DNA of 64,000 nucleotides from Begonia masoniana. Its lineage: Eukaryota; Streptophyta; Magnoliopsida; Cucurbitales; Begoniaceae. The notes under the pieces are model-generated. The model saw nothing but the letters and a program-made list of their open reading frames with translations, ran no database searches and was not told the DNA's origin. Shown in pieces: positions 10,747 through 24,000 of the stretch (its first letter is position 1; every line of letters begins with the position of its first letter). The DNA is taken from the NCBI GenBank assembly GCA_022432975.1, contig CM039504.1:3073459-3137458 (forward strand). Direction: 5' to 3'. Both the position numbers and the translations under genes were made by a program.

Positions 10747-12878
10747 TGTTGGTTTTCGGGGTTCCTACGCATGGCGGAATTCACTATTATTCATAATAAT
10801 AGTGACATGCGTTACCCTGTGACTTTAAAACTATTTTAAAATCATTAAAAACCATAAGTTGGATCGTTAGTCTAAAAGAAATTATTTTTGAGAAATATGT
10901 AATTTTTCAAAATGTAAACAATTTACATTGAGAAAAATTATTAGAATTAGGTTGTGAAGTAATAAAAGAAAATACCTTTTTGGAGCAACGCTTTTACTCA
11001 GGTACTCCCGTCTGATCTTAACAGCTTTAACTCAGGATCAGGTGTTATTCCCGAAGACTTTGATACCGTCGAGTCTTCTCTGAAGATCTTTACACTAAAA
11101 TCTCCTGACGTGTGGGCGTCTCTCTTACAAGAACAATACACTCTTATATTTCTAGAGAGACGTGTTCTCAACACATGAGACGTCTCTCTTCGATCTTAGA
11201 AAACGGTTTTCTAAAACCGAATACGGAAAGGTCACACATTTTCTCTCTAGGAATTTTTTTCTCGGTCGTTCACCGTTGTTAGTGTTCTCATCTGTCAAAT
11301 CACATTTGACAATTTTATAGATCTATTATTAAAATTAATTTTCAGATTTATTTTAATAAAAACTAATTTTTAAAAAATAAATCTTATCTAATCAAATCTA
11401 ATTTGATTTGCAGTTGATTTATCTAATAAATCAAATTTATCTATTAATCATATAATCTAAAAACAGTTTTTAGAATATATTTATGAAAACTACTTTTCAA
11501 GATAATCTCATCTTATGAGATTCTTTAGATCTACTTTTAAATAGTAAACAAACTATAAGTCAATTGTAGATCGAATCTAATCTAATCAGATTTTCCAGAT
11601 CTACTTTTATTCAAATTTCAGAAATCTGATTTGATAGTTTGTTACATAACCACTTTAAATTTGAAGATCAAATCTCATCTGATGAGATTCTTTAAATCTA
11701 ATTCAAATCTCATCTGATGAGATTCTTCAAATCTAATTCAAATCCCTTAAAAATATCTCATATAATGAGATATTTTATTTTGAATTCAAAATATAAAAAC
11801 TATTTATATATTTTGAATAACAATATATTCATTTGAGTGTTTATAAATGATTAATCATTATTAATCATTTATATATTTATTCTTATAACATGGAAATTAA
11901 ATAGTGATATAAGATAACAGAGGGACCGATGGACCTATAGTCCTAAGCTCCAATAATATTTGTTAATTAATATAAACTCTTTATATTAAATAACACAATT
12001 ATTAACTCTAAATTAATTCCACTAAATACCTAGAGTTGCACTCTTAGAACTATAGAGTATATTTACTCAAAGTAATGTCCATTGATATAGTCATTACATA
12101 TGTATTAATCCTCCATTAAGATTCGTAATAGAGCTAGGTATAAAATCCGTTAACCTCTCATATTACATCTTTATCCTTGACTACCATTAGTTCTTGATTG
12201 AATAATTAATTCATAACATTTATGAATTTGCGCGCTAATTATTCAATCCCTGAACTAACAAACAAGGGAATCTTATATTATGGATTTCATTGTATCAATG
12301 TTAGCATTCCCAGCTACTCATTTAATTTATTCCCAAATACAAGGTTTATGTAATGTAACTCATACAAAACTATACCGAGTAAATCAAAGAATAAATTAAA
12401 ATGAAATAGGAGTCTACTAAATACAATGAATTAAGATCATACACATATGACCATCATTATGATAAAATTAATTGTTCTTTATTTAACGGATATTATAAGA
12501 ACAATATAATTTCATCTGGTCCAGTCCTATATAATCATATTATATAAAATACAATCACTTTATGTCACTACATATATAGTCGGGATTTGACTATACGTTC
12601 TCAACGAAGTGAACTGTATTTATGACTTTATTAATTTGAAGATTCTTTACTTCAAATATAAGTCATGGACTATTATGATTATTTCTTTTTAAATTTAATC
12701 CCACATATATCAACATATATGTAAATTTAAAATTGCACAAATAATCAAGGATTTTTCTTTGAATTTATAAAGCATATCTAATAATGCAAACATAAAAATT
12801 AATCATAAAAATTATTTGTTAATTACAGCAATAAAAAATGTTCATAACATTTGCTTGTTGGGCACATTATTCCCAACA
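10747..12878 (-). repeat. 5' LTR of the young copia element
   Basis: A 2132-bp partner of 3216-5347. The differences I could find by eye are three substitutions and two compensating single-base homopolymer indels. It adjoins the primer-binding site on one side and the AACAC target duplication on the other. It should carry the element's promoter in U3; no single TATA box could be chosen with confidence in this AT-rich sequence. Confidence 0.95.
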
Positions 12879-12883
12879 AACAC
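12879..12883. repeat. Target-site duplication AACAC, right copy
   Basis: Exact match to 3211-3215, directly after the right LTR. Confidence 0.93.
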
Positions 12884-13524
12884 TGCCATACATGGGTTGC
12901 TTAAGCAAAAAAACAAAAGCCAAACAATCACTCTCTGCACTAACTTTTGTTTTTCATGGTGTTTATTTCCTTTAAAAAGACTTATTGAACCTTAATGGTC
13001 ATGATTTTATTCAAAAAAGTTCTTGGTCAAAGATTCAGTTTCCTGTCATAGCTTTTGAATCCCTTTGTTTCCAATCAACAGTACACTTGATGAATTATTG
13101 TACATCTCTCTCTCTCTCTCTGATAATGCAAATAAAGCAATGCAAAAACCACAAAAGTTGGACGATGGAAAGCAACAAAAGACACACTAGAACAAATTGC
13201 AAAAGTAGAAGATGAACGGAATTGAATCTTTGTCAAATTTTATATTCTAATGAACATCACAGATCTAGGGACTGGGCTATCTTATCAGCGAAAAAAGCAA
13301 AACATACAGACAAAGCAAAAGCAGGGTCACGTTGAACGGTTGAAGGTCGTTTCAGCTACGGGAAAAGCTATCGAGACTGAGTACTCCATTTCTTGGAAAA
13401 GCTCCTTAGCATTTGATTCAAAGAAAGGCCAAACAAAAAGTACAACACAGTATGATCTTCGAGATGAGTTATTTCAACAAGTGAAAGATATATGTTTATA
13501 TTAAAATTTAAGCACTTTTATATA
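12884..13524. other. Intergenic, no supported gene
   Basis: This stretch continues the pre-insertion sequence interrupted by the copia element. It has a short CT microsatellite near 13107-13121. The open frames at 12985-13215 and 13250-13504 show no domain I recognise. Confidence 0.5.
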
Positions 13525-13800
13525 TGTTGTCCTACATCGACAGAGATAAGGTCAAAGATTCTGTATATAATATGAGGGGATTCTTTCAATCCTTGAGCTA
13601 ATTTTTGGAGTGTGTTCTATCTCTCTCATTCTATCATGGTATCAAAGCCAAAAACCCTGTACGATATAAGAACCTATTAAACACGCTAGACGTAAAAGAA
13701 ATAAAACTTATCACGCTAGACGTGTGAGCAGGTGTTATCCCACGTCGACAGAGAGAAAGCCAAAAATCAAGTATATAATATGATGGGTTATTCTATCAAT
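13525..13800 (+). mobile_element. TRIM-like miniature LTR retrotransposon remnant
   Basis: A segment of about 112 bp (13525-13636) opens TGTTGTCC and ends CA. It is directly followed by TGGTATCAAAGCC (13637-13649), one mismatch from the initiator tRNA-Met primer site. A second, diverged copy of the LTR start begins at 13733 (TGTTATCCCACGTCGACAG), sharing a TATATAATATGA-type TATA region, and fades out near 13800. The spacer is about 96 bp and has no coding capacity. Small LTRs, a PBS and a tiny interior match terminal-repeat retrotransposons in miniature. The 3' LTR is incomplete and no target duplication was identified. Confidence 0.6.
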
Positions 13801-14749
13801 ATCGACGTGGTGAGTTTACAAGCTAAAAGTAACACCGTAATATCGCAAATTTTCATTAACTAACCATGTGTTACCGACAACTAACAAAAACCGACCAATC
13901 TTTACGCCGGCGTAGATCCAAATTTTTGGAGAGAAAATGGTTTGGCATTGTAACAGTGAAGTATTCCAACCGCAATTCACGTGTAGTTATTCATATTTCA
14001 AGATGTGATTTAACCATGTCCATAAATTGATAGTTTATGGGCTTTCACACCAACCCATTAAATGCAAAAATGAAAGTTGTTGACTAGTTTTCATGATGCA
14101 AGTCTTAAAGTTTTGTTATTTGGACATTACCACATCCATGGCTTTCTAACGAGCAATCCATCAATCACATTTCAATATAAGATTTGGTCAAAGTTAGGCT
14201 CTAGTTGATCCAAATCTAATTAGGGTATGGCAATTGTCAAACTTAACAAATACACGGCAAAGAATTTGATGATTTATTAGAGAAAAAAAGTCAAGATATG
14301 AATTTATTTTATCTAAATAACGTGTAAGTAACATATAATTTTCAAATTTAATAGATAAACTTAGAATTTTATATTTTTTATAACATTAAATTTGGATAGT
14401 AAGAAACAATTAAGTTGAATATCTTAGTTTTTAAATTAGATTTTCTCATAAAAATAATTATCTTAAATTATAATCATGCAATTTAATAATATTTATTAGC
14501 ATGGTCCATTTACAAGAAGTTTGTTAAAAGTCTTGGTCGTTGTGGGCCTCCTGATATCAACAGTGCGAGTGTGGGGCCTTGTTTTCATAGCTGACTTAGT
14601 CAAACTTGTTGACAAACCTACTAATGAGCTGGAAAATCCAACGGTGGAGATTCATTACAGAGATAAAAGATTATTCCAGATAGCCAATAATAGCTGAGTC
14701 ATAATCCGCGTTGATTTAAAACTAGCTGTCTGTATATTCTGGGGTCCCG
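13801..14749. other. Intergenic, probable upstream region of the choline kinase gene
   Basis: AT-rich DNA with no recognisable coding sequence or repeat. It precedes a pyrimidine-rich stretch that looks like the first untranslated exon of the downstream gene. Confidence 0.4.
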
Positions 14750-16433
14750 CCTCTTCTTCCCTGAAAACCAGAGCTCTGAACGAATCTCTTCTCTCTCTGT
14801 AAGATTCTCTGCTTCGCGTCCTCTGTGGTTCTCTTCCCTCGGTTCTAGCTGTTTTATAGATCGCTACGATCACATACTCTCGGAATTGGTTAAAGAACTG
14901 TCCAGTCCAGGTTTGTAAATGTAGTTAGGAAACTTTTCATTAGATTGATGATTTTTAAATGTTCTTTTTATTTTCTTTATGGTCTTTAATTTGAGAATAG
15001 TGAATCGAGAAGGATAAGGTTTTGTTGTTTGATTCTGAATAACGCGGGAAATTGGCTTTCATTTCTAAATTCATTTCCGTATAATTTAGATATGACGAAG
15101 ACAGCAATTATTTTCCTGGTTTGTTGTTTTCGAATTGTGCAGAGGAAGGAGTTGCGATAATCATCTAAACCAGTTCTTTACCGTTACGAACGGAAATGCT
15201 CTCCGTTTCGGATTTTAAATTTGACAAGTGAACTCTATCTTTGTTTCTTTATAGGATTTTGTTCAAAAATGAAGCGATTGATTAGGAATAAAAGATGGCG
15301 AAGTTTTCTTCTTTCTGTTATATGCTTGTTTTTGTTTAGAATATTTCTTTGAAGAATACTCTAGTCATAAATTAATTAGAAATGAATAATTTACTTTAGT
15401 GAAATGCAAGTTAACTTAAGGTCCTTTTGAACTGAAATCCACCAATGGAACTAATGACATTTATTTTCTTTCTGAAGATATCTTTGGATTTGGTAATATT
15501 ACGATGCAGATACAAATATTGAAAATGTACAGTTTTTGGAATTGTGCAGTCTAGAACATTTGGAAAGAAAATTGCTATTAGGCTAGGCCACGTTTTATTG
15601 GCTAAAACTAATGTTTGAAGGAAATGTAGATTTTACATCATACTCAGCAAAGGAAGAACAATAGCCAACCTGAGCCTTATCCCAAAGCCTGGCTCAAAAC
15701 CTTTAAAAAGTGCATAATAGCCTAATTCTTCTCAAAACTAAATGCCCCATGTTCTTTCTGAAATATGGCCTTGTGAAATTTTTGGCCTAGTCCGTAAATT
15801 AAAATTTCAACGCACAAGACTCAATTTTCAGGATGAATAAACAATTTGACGTGCAGTTTTTTTTTTTTTTTTGGCTGGCATGCACTGTGTAGATGACTAT
15901 CATGTCATTTGGTGTTTAACAAAATTAAGTGTTCATAGTATTACCATTAGGCTTTAACTTCGGACACAATGGGTTCTCTAGGTGGGATTTAACTTACCTT
16001 GGGTAGGCGCGTATGCCTAAGCGTGCTTCTAGCAGCACTAGTTTCTCGATCAACAACACTAGCCTCTGTAACCTAGAAAAACAACAGGAGAGAATACCTT
16101 GATGAAAAAATATTTATCTGATATTTGGCTATGAAACTACTTTTATCAAGTGCTAGAGCTAGCTTTGCCTTGCAAATGATATTGTGGAATCAATATCATC
16201 ACGAATAGTTCAGCTTATTCTGTTGCTTTTTTTTTTTTAATTTCTTTCACTTCCTGGTTTTGTGCAAAAGTATTTGAGTAGTTTTTAAATTCATTTGGTG
16301 TTCCCTCCTTCTCTGTAGTGTTTTTCTCTCGGATGTTAACAAGTGATCATTATTAACCTCCGATTTCAATTTCAAGAATCTTTGATACACTTAGAATATT
16401 CTGACCAGTCCACGGTTATTCAGTGTCTTTGCT
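14750..16433 (+). other. Probable 5' UTR exons and leader intron of the choline kinase gene
   Basis: A CT-rich stretch from about 14750 to 14910 resembles a plant 5' UTR exon and ends in a possible CAG|GTTTGT donor. A pyrimidine-rich acceptor ending CTCTGTAG lies at about 16318, so a leader intron of about 1.4 kb would place a second UTR exon at 16319-16433, just before the ATG. It is inferred from splice-like signals only; a transcript would settle it. Confidence 0.4.
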
Positions 16434-19290
16434 ATGGTTACAATGGAGAATTCTGTGAACACAAAAGACGAAAGCATACCTGGTGAAGCTATGAAAATTT
16501 TGGAGTCATTGGCTTCTAAATGGGGAGATGTACTCAATTTAAATGCTTTGCAAGTGATCCCCATTAAGGGTGCAATGACCAATGAGGTTTTCCAGATAAA
16601 GTGGCCTACAAAGATAGAGGAAATTTCTCGAAAGGTTCTAGTTAGGATATATGGTGAAGGTGTGGAACTGTTCTTTGACCGAGATAATGAGATTCGAACA
16701 TTTGAGTTGATGTCAATGCATGGACAGGGACCTTGTCTGCTGGGGCGATTTTCAAATGGGAGAATTGAAGAGTTCATTAATGCCCGGGTATACTGATTTC
16801 TTTCTTTCGTCCTTTTTTGTAATGTTCTTAATTGCTAAATTCCTGGAAATGATTTTACTTCTGGTGACTGGAAGGATCATCTCATTTTTCCTTGATCCAT
16901 ATTACAATTCCTCTAATTTTTATTTACTTGGACGCCAGATCTGTAAGAATTACTGTGTTAAGATTTGTAATACTCTAGCAAATGTTCTCTTGTTGAAGTA
17001 AATATATCCATTATTTTCATTTTTCAGACACTATCAGCATCTGATCTCTTTGATCCAGAAATATCTGCTCTTATAGCAGCTAAAATGAAGGAGTTCCATG
17101 CTCTTGATATGCATGGCCCAAAGGAAGTGGGCTTGTGGGATAGATTGAGGTATGATTTTACTTTTAGTTGTTTTTCTTCTTCTATCTATCACCCTTTCTT
17201 TCGATGTACAGCTTTACCTGCATTTAACTTTTTCTGAATACTTCAGAAATTGGCTCTCTGCAGCCAAGAGATTGTCTTCTCCAGAAGAAGCAGTATCCTT
17301 CCGCCTGGATTCTATTGAAGGAGAAATTTCTATGTTAGAAAAAGAGCTTTCAGTGGCTCATCAACGTCTTGGTTTTTGCCATAATGATTTGCAATATGGT
17401 AACATAATGATCGATGAAGACACAAAATTAATAACATTGATTGTAAGTTTCTTTTTATTCAGCGGGTTATCGAAGTTCTTACTTTCATTAGAATAATTTA
17501 TTTATAGCATTTTAGTTATTGAAAAGAAGAGACTCGACCTTTAAAATATCATGAGTCTCAAGACTGCTGATTTGGCTAATATTTATCAGGATTATGAGTA
17601 TGCAAGTTACAATCCTATAGCATTCGACATAGCCAACCATTTTTGTGAAATGGCTGCCGATTATCATTCAGAAACTCCTCACGTGTTGGACTACTCTAAG
17701 TACCCTGGTATGTGATGGATTGCTTCACTTTTTTTCTTTTTATATGATTGTCTGCTAGCTGGACGGCCAATCTTTCACCTTTTGTGTGTCACAGGATTGG
17801 AAGAGCGAAATAAATTTCTCCATGTTTATTTTAGCGCTTCAGGTATTAATATTTTCAGTTTGTTGTTTGGACACCTTCACCGTCCCATTTTCTTTGAGAA
17901 GAAAGTTGATCAAATGTTATAAGTATCGATAGTTATGCTCGATAACATTCACTATTGTTGTTGAAATTTTAACCAAACTATTTGACTCGTATCAGGTGAT
18001 GAACCTAGCGATATTGAAGTGGAGCAACTAATCCAAGATGTTGAGAAGTACTCACTTGCAAGCCATCTTTTTTGGGGCTTATGGGGAATAATTTCGGTAC
18101 TTTCTCCATTTTTCTCACGTCAATTGCAGACCTTAAAATTTTCTAACCTTTTCAAGAATAAATTATACCCAAGACTAGAAAAAGTTCATTTCAGACAAAA
18201 TGACTGAAACAGTGGGACTACAAATAATGATCTGATATGTCCGGCACATCAATTTCAAGTCTTTTCAAAGTTTACATTAGATTATAGATTGGACTGTCTC
18301 TAATTTTTTTTTGAGATTTACCAAATATATATATTGAATATTATCCTTTTATAATCGAGCTAAGATTAGGATCTTCTTTTGCTCACCTTCGGATCAGATC
18401 AAATGGCATCACATGGTGGATACCATTTTAGAAATAACACATGTCAAATCATTTCTTAATTACTGCTTACCCTTTCTCCTTCTTGGTGTTCCCTCTATGC
18501 CACTCTCAATGCCAATCCCTTAAAATAGGGTTACATTTTTAAGGAATTAGATATCACTTTATCTTCTTATTTTTTTCCATCCTCAGCTAGTGCATCTATA
18601 TTCACTATTTAACCCTCATTTTACTTTTATGAATAGATAAATTTGCATCCATCACATTCATCATTTTTTTTCAGGAGCATGTTAATGACATCGACTTCGA
18701 CTACATTGAATACGCGAGACAGAGGTTTGAACAATACTGGTTAAGGAAGCCGACACTATTGAGTTCTGCTAAACTGTCTCCTGAGTGTATGACTAACGGT
18801 AAATTTCGTATCCAGCTTGTGAATTAGAAGTTTCACTTCTGAGGTAAGCAAAATAGTTAATAATACTTCAAAGTGGACTTCAAGATTTTCATAGGCAAAA
18901 AAGTCGCGTTTGTTACCTGATATAATTTTTTAGAAAACTATGAAGATGGTGACGAACTGAATTTGAGAAGGGATCCGTTCTTGAATTTGATCAGTTCTTG
19001 AAGTTGAATAATATTTGGTTAGGCAACCGGTAAGAAGATTATAACAAACTGAATATAAGAGGGCTAAATTCTTGAATTTGATTATTAGGATGAACATGAG
19101 AAGTTTTCTAAACTCACTTTCATTTTAATGAGAATACTTAGATGACTACATCTAGGAAAGCGACTAGTTCAATTGTGCTTGGAGAGACGGGAGAATTTGT
19201 CTTACTCATTCGAACACGCTTGCTTCTTTTTTTGCAGACGGAGAAGAGAAAAATCCACCAGCAGGCAAGTTTCCATGTTCAAAAAATTGA
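16434..19290 (+). CDS. Choline/ethanolamine kinase (choline kinase family)
   Basis: Eight exons join in frame: 16434-16787, 17028-17149, 17247-17442, 17590-17707, 17795-17842, 17996-18096, 18675-18798 and 19238-19290, giving 371 residues. The product phosphorylates choline (or ethanolamine) with ATP in the cytosol, the first step of the CDP-choline route to phosphatidylcholine. The kinase signature is clear: a GAMTNEVF segment for the nucleotide loop near residue 46, the Brenner phosphotransferase motif with H204, D206 and N211 in [10 protein letters not shown], and the choline-kinase motif [18 protein letters not shown] starting at D225. Start: the first ATG, with a second in-frame ATG three codons later. 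The last exon adds a short lysine/proline tail; if its intron were retained, the protein would stop at 18826-18828 instead. Choline versus ethanolamine preference cannot be read from sequence here. Confidence 0.92.
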
Positions 19291-20144
19291 AGCGATATCT
19301 TAGCTCAGTAATAAGAAAGAGCTAATCGCTAAGAGTTTGGCTTCCCCTTCCGGAAGATCCAATGGCGACAAGAAAAGCAGCAAACATTTGAAACATCAGT
19401 GAAAAATATATACTTGTGGTGGGTCAAAACGACAAAGACAGTACTCATTCTTCAAAATCGTGCTTTACCCCGGAGTATTAAATATTATTTATTCTTACTA
19501 CATGTCAAACTACACGTCAGTTTGAGGTTTACATATTCAAATAATTTTGTTGTCTAAAATTCTGAAGATTATAAAAGATAGTTCATCTAATCTCTTCTTT
19601 ATTATCTCTTGGACTACTCCAAATTTTGTGTACAAAAAAAAAAAAAAAAAAAAAACTGCACATAAAAAATAAAGGAAATAGTTGATTAAAGTAGTTTCAT
19701 ACAAAAGAATCCGTATCACGTACAGCTTTCGTAAAATAAAACCAAAAATAAGTGAAATTTTTGTAGCACTCTTTCATCTGTGCATGACTAAGAAACCACC
19801 ATTTTATTCACCTTCTTGGTGTAATGAAAATTTCAAATCTTACTTGTTAAAAGAGCTAAATAATAGTGCATTAATGAATAGTGACTGAAAATATATAATA
19901 TAAATCCTAAAACTTAGTATTTTTCACAATTTCTGATTTGTAACTTCTCATTTTGCAAATAGAATTATATCCACTAGCTTTCTGGACTTTAAAAAATTAC
20001 CTGATAATACTTTTGATTTCTGAAAATTGTTATTTCAACAATGTCCCCACTCCGCATCAATTATCTTCCCGATGTAACATGAAATCGGTTTCTGCTATGA
20101 GATTCTCCAATGAATACGCAGTCAGCATAAATTTGAACCTGACC
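19291..20144. other. Convergent intergenic region
   Basis: AT-rich sequence between the stops of the choline kinase and diflavin oxidoreductase genes. It must hold both 3' UTRs. It contains an A-run of about 22 bases near 19635. No coding sequence is supported. Confidence 0.5.
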
Positions 20145-20991
20145 TCATGACCAAGCTTCAACATGGTATTTACCAGCCTTGTCAAGCGCTCTAAGCCATC
20201 TCACAGCGGATTCTCTTGAAAGTCCACTTTCTTTTGAGATAATTTCCTCAAAAGCTGACAATACATCAGAAGGCATTTTGGTCGACGAACCCGCAACATA
20301 AACAGAAGCTCCCTGGTTAAGCAATCCCCAGATTTTCTGAGAGTGATCCAGCATCTTATGTTGCACGTAAACCTTCTCTGGCTGGTCTCTCGAGAAGGCA
20401 ACATAAAATCCTCCACCTTTTGTTTCAGAAAGAACTCCTGACTCTTGTGCATGAGATAACCAAAAATCTCTATATAAAAAATCATTATCCTCATTACGAC
20501 AACCGAAAAAGAACACGACAGGAACAGCTAGATGAGTTGCACTTTGTATCGCCCTTTCCTCCACAAACCCACGGAATGGTGCACATCCAGTTCCAGGTCC
20601 AATGAGAATTAACGGAAGGGATGGAGATGGAGAAGGTAGGCAACCTTTATGGAACCATGCTGGAACATAAATACCTGTTTACCACAAAAAAAAAAATAAT
20701 AATAAAAAATTCAAATTCGAGTGAGAGAAACTAGTTTCTTTCCTACAATATTAGTTTTACAAATTCATACTTTGCGTAGGATCAAGCCCAGCAAGCCACA
20801 GTGAGCAGAGACCGGCTCTCTTCCTTTTGAACGGTGTTGTCCACGTTACTACGTTCACAGTCAAGTGAACCTCATTGGGGTGAGCTGAAAAGGAGGAAGA
20901 TATGGAGAAAGCCCTTGTTTTCAACGGAGGGACTAACTGCACTAGCCACTCTAATGGCAGTTGGACAGAAGGGAAATCTTCCAATATCTGC

Positions 20992-21034
<43 letters not shown>

Positions 21035-24000
21035 AAGATATTAGCCCTGGACTTTGGATAGTCACTCCTCGGACATAGAAATTAAACATGGTATGCGGTT
21101 ACAGTCACTCATTAGAGATACAAGATGGGTGCTAAGAACTTGTGGGCACCAAATGTATTTATAAGATCAATTCGGCAAATACTTGAGCGAAGAAACTTAT
21201 AAATTCTCAAAAGTAGTATTGCTCAGGCATTTCATCTAGACAGTATTAGGGGGTTAAAAAGGTTTAATAGATGTCTTTGTAACTGTTAAACAGTTCCAAA
21301 ACAGTGCTTTTTTCTTTTTTGTCAAATTATATATTTTTGGAGAATTTAGAGCCCTCTTTTTCAACTCAGCATATATAAATAGAACTTTTAAAAATATACA
21401 GATCTTTTCAGATCTGTTTTTATAGAGTGGGCGGCTGCCTCTTGTTTAGCATAATAGCCTTTACGTACTAATTCCATAACCTTTTTAACTTTATCAAAGT
21501 CCTTTGCTTGCATAAAACAAAAATAAACCAGTACAATCACCATAATAGTCAAATGTAATTTAATATAATTTCTTGCCTTCAAAAAATATAGTTAAAGAAT
21601 TATTCTATAGTTTTGACAGTACCTCTAAGACAGTTCTTCGTTCATTCTGATTGTATTGATACAGATCCTCTCTTCCTTCAGGTGAAGAAAAATATTCGAG
21701 CCTTTCTTTTTCATGTTCAGCGTTTGCAAAAAAACTCATAACCTGGGGAGAAGATAGAAATGAACCGTGGATGCATAAAAGTAATGTCTTTGAACTGTTC
21801 CAGCAAAGATAATGTAACAACAAACAAAATGACAAGAAGTCCACTTGTCAGCAACATCAGCTACCTAGAATTCAACTAGAATAGATCAAATGAGTAAGAA
21901 AATATTGCATTCTTGCCTCAAAAAAGTACCGGCGAGGTGAAGCCGATGCGACATCCATAGTCAATTCTACAAATGTTTTCAATTTAACAGGAACTTTCAT
22001 CGACTTCTCAGTTGAGTCGAGAATATTTCCCCTTGTATCTCTTGGATGAACCTAAAAGTAATATGACCACGAATGAATCACTCCGTGTACAAAAGAATGC
22101 AAAGTAAAAAGCAGTATCTATGAATTTTTCTTCTAAATTTCAATATATATGAAACGAAAACAATAACGGTGGAGTACATCCATTCTCTTGAAGAAGGAAG
22201 GCTATCACTCTACACTTGCTTTTCACGGGTTTCTTAGAGTTGATCAAAAGCATGATCTATGTTTCATTCACAAGGGAATTTACTGACCGTGATAAATGAT
22301 TCAGGGTCCAAGTTGCAGCGCTTGATGAAAGCATCTACTGCAGTAGGTGTCTGATGTGGGAGAATTTCAATAACATCACCAACTTCGTATTCATCTGCCT
22401 AAAAATATGGAAAAATATAGTTGTTTACTTAAAATAACAAAAATGACATTACAGTTTAACATCAAGGAACAAACATTAACTTACAGAATTGACAATGTCA
22501 AATTCAAAGTGACGTACATCTTTTCCAGATCCTGCTCTAGTCAAAGGCTGGTTTTTAATCTAAAAAATAATTCAAATGAATTGGGTATTAAAAAAAATAT
22601 ATTAAAATGCAAGTAGTGGAAGAGGGAGAAAGCTAAAGTGGGAAGGGAGAGCGATATTGTCAGAAAAGTACCACGCCTATCATGTGGAACTATACTTCAC
22701 TAAGAAACTAGACTTGTTGACGATAAAAGTGCCATCTTTGAGTCATTCCTCCAAATGTACTCAAAATATTCTCAGCCATGAACAAGTGAATTTCATCATG
22801 AATGTCGTACATTTTTCACTTAATGTTTTAAGAATTATGGTTTTCCCCTCTTCTAGTAATTTTACATTGATGATGGAAATGAAGTTTTCCTTGAGCTTCT
22901 TCTTTGTTTGTTATTATTGTACTTCTCTTTATCATTTTCCAAATTTGCCTTCAGTGTTACTATGGTGGATATTTGACTTCGTCGAGAAGAAAAAACTAAA
23001 ACTGTAAATATCAATACTATGCGTAATTTAAAGAAGTAATAACGCCATACCATTTTAAGAAAGCAATCTGGCTTGTTTCTGCCTACAGAAAACTTTCCAG
23101 GAGACATTGAACGAGCCTTCTCAATTTGCATTTCAAGAAAGTTTAATTCTATGAGAGACATACAAATATACATTTGTCAGCTAAAAGTAAATTATCTGGA
23201 GACAAGCAATGCAATAATCAATTCCACTATTTGGTCCAACACACAAGTTAGACTAATTAAGTGCATATTTAGTAATTTTAAAACAAAATACCAAAAGAGA
23301 AAATTTTGTTACATTTAACAGAAAATGAATACAAGGCATTAATAGGAAAGAAAAGAGATTACATAATCTAAACTCAATTGACTGATATCCACCAAGCTTA
23401 AATTTATTCTAACACGATACCTTTTTCATAAGAATTCAACATTAAACAAGAAGTCTAATTATAATATGTATATGTGTACATTCAACAGCAATAAACTAAG
23501 GCAAATTCTGTTGATATACGACTGAAAGAGAAAAACCATTCACAATCACCAAAAGAGGAAAGTGACTGAGCAATGAATACAAAGTAAAAAAAAAATGCAG
23601 ATGTAGGTTTTATCATATTAGAGTCAAGAAATAGAGAACAATTGCCAAGGGAAAACTAATGTCTAAGAAATTGACACCAATTCAAGAAGACATCTCTCAA
23701 GTGCTCAGAAAATTTGATAAATTATGAGATGACAGACACAGATCGAGAACATCAACAAAATAAATATAAAAAGTTCAGACAAGGGCCATGAAAATCTAAA
23801 CAACTATATTACCTGAGTCTGAATATAGATTCGCACTGTCAGGATCATGGTATGTGATCTGAAAAGTAGGCTGATCAAGCAAATTTCTATTAGTAATAAC
23901 CAAATTTGGACCGTTTGGGAAGAAATTTGGATTATTATGATCCAATGCGCTCCATAGAGATGACATCCAAATATCCAGAGCCCCCTCATACCTATAAAAA

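Larger units (their letters stand above)
3216..12878 (-). mobile_element. Full-length young Ty1/copia LTR retrotransposon
   Basis: A 9663-bp element in minus orientation. Reading 5' to 3' on the minus strand it has the 5' LTR (10747-12878), a primer-binding site (10731-10744), a leader of about 1.3 kb, gag-protease, an integrase-RT-RNase H frame, a polypurine tract (5348-5361) and the 3' LTR (3216-5347). Integrase lies before RT, which defines copia (Pseudoviridae) rather than gypsy. The LTRs are each 2132 bp and by eye differ at only three substitutions and two single-base indels. A perfect AACAC target duplication flanks the element. One frame offset inside the protease region separates the two ORFs; otherwise all enzymatic motifs are present. 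It may supply proteins in trans or be mobilised by a relative. Confidence 0.95.

Noticed and set aside
12985..13504. Two short plus-strand frames
   Set aside because: No domain, no splice partner, lie between transposon insertions.
20757..21089. Alternative 110-codon frame running from exon 11 into a TA repeat
   Set aside because: It is exon 11 of ATR3 read through its intron; the poly-Ile/Tyr part is the TA microsatellite.
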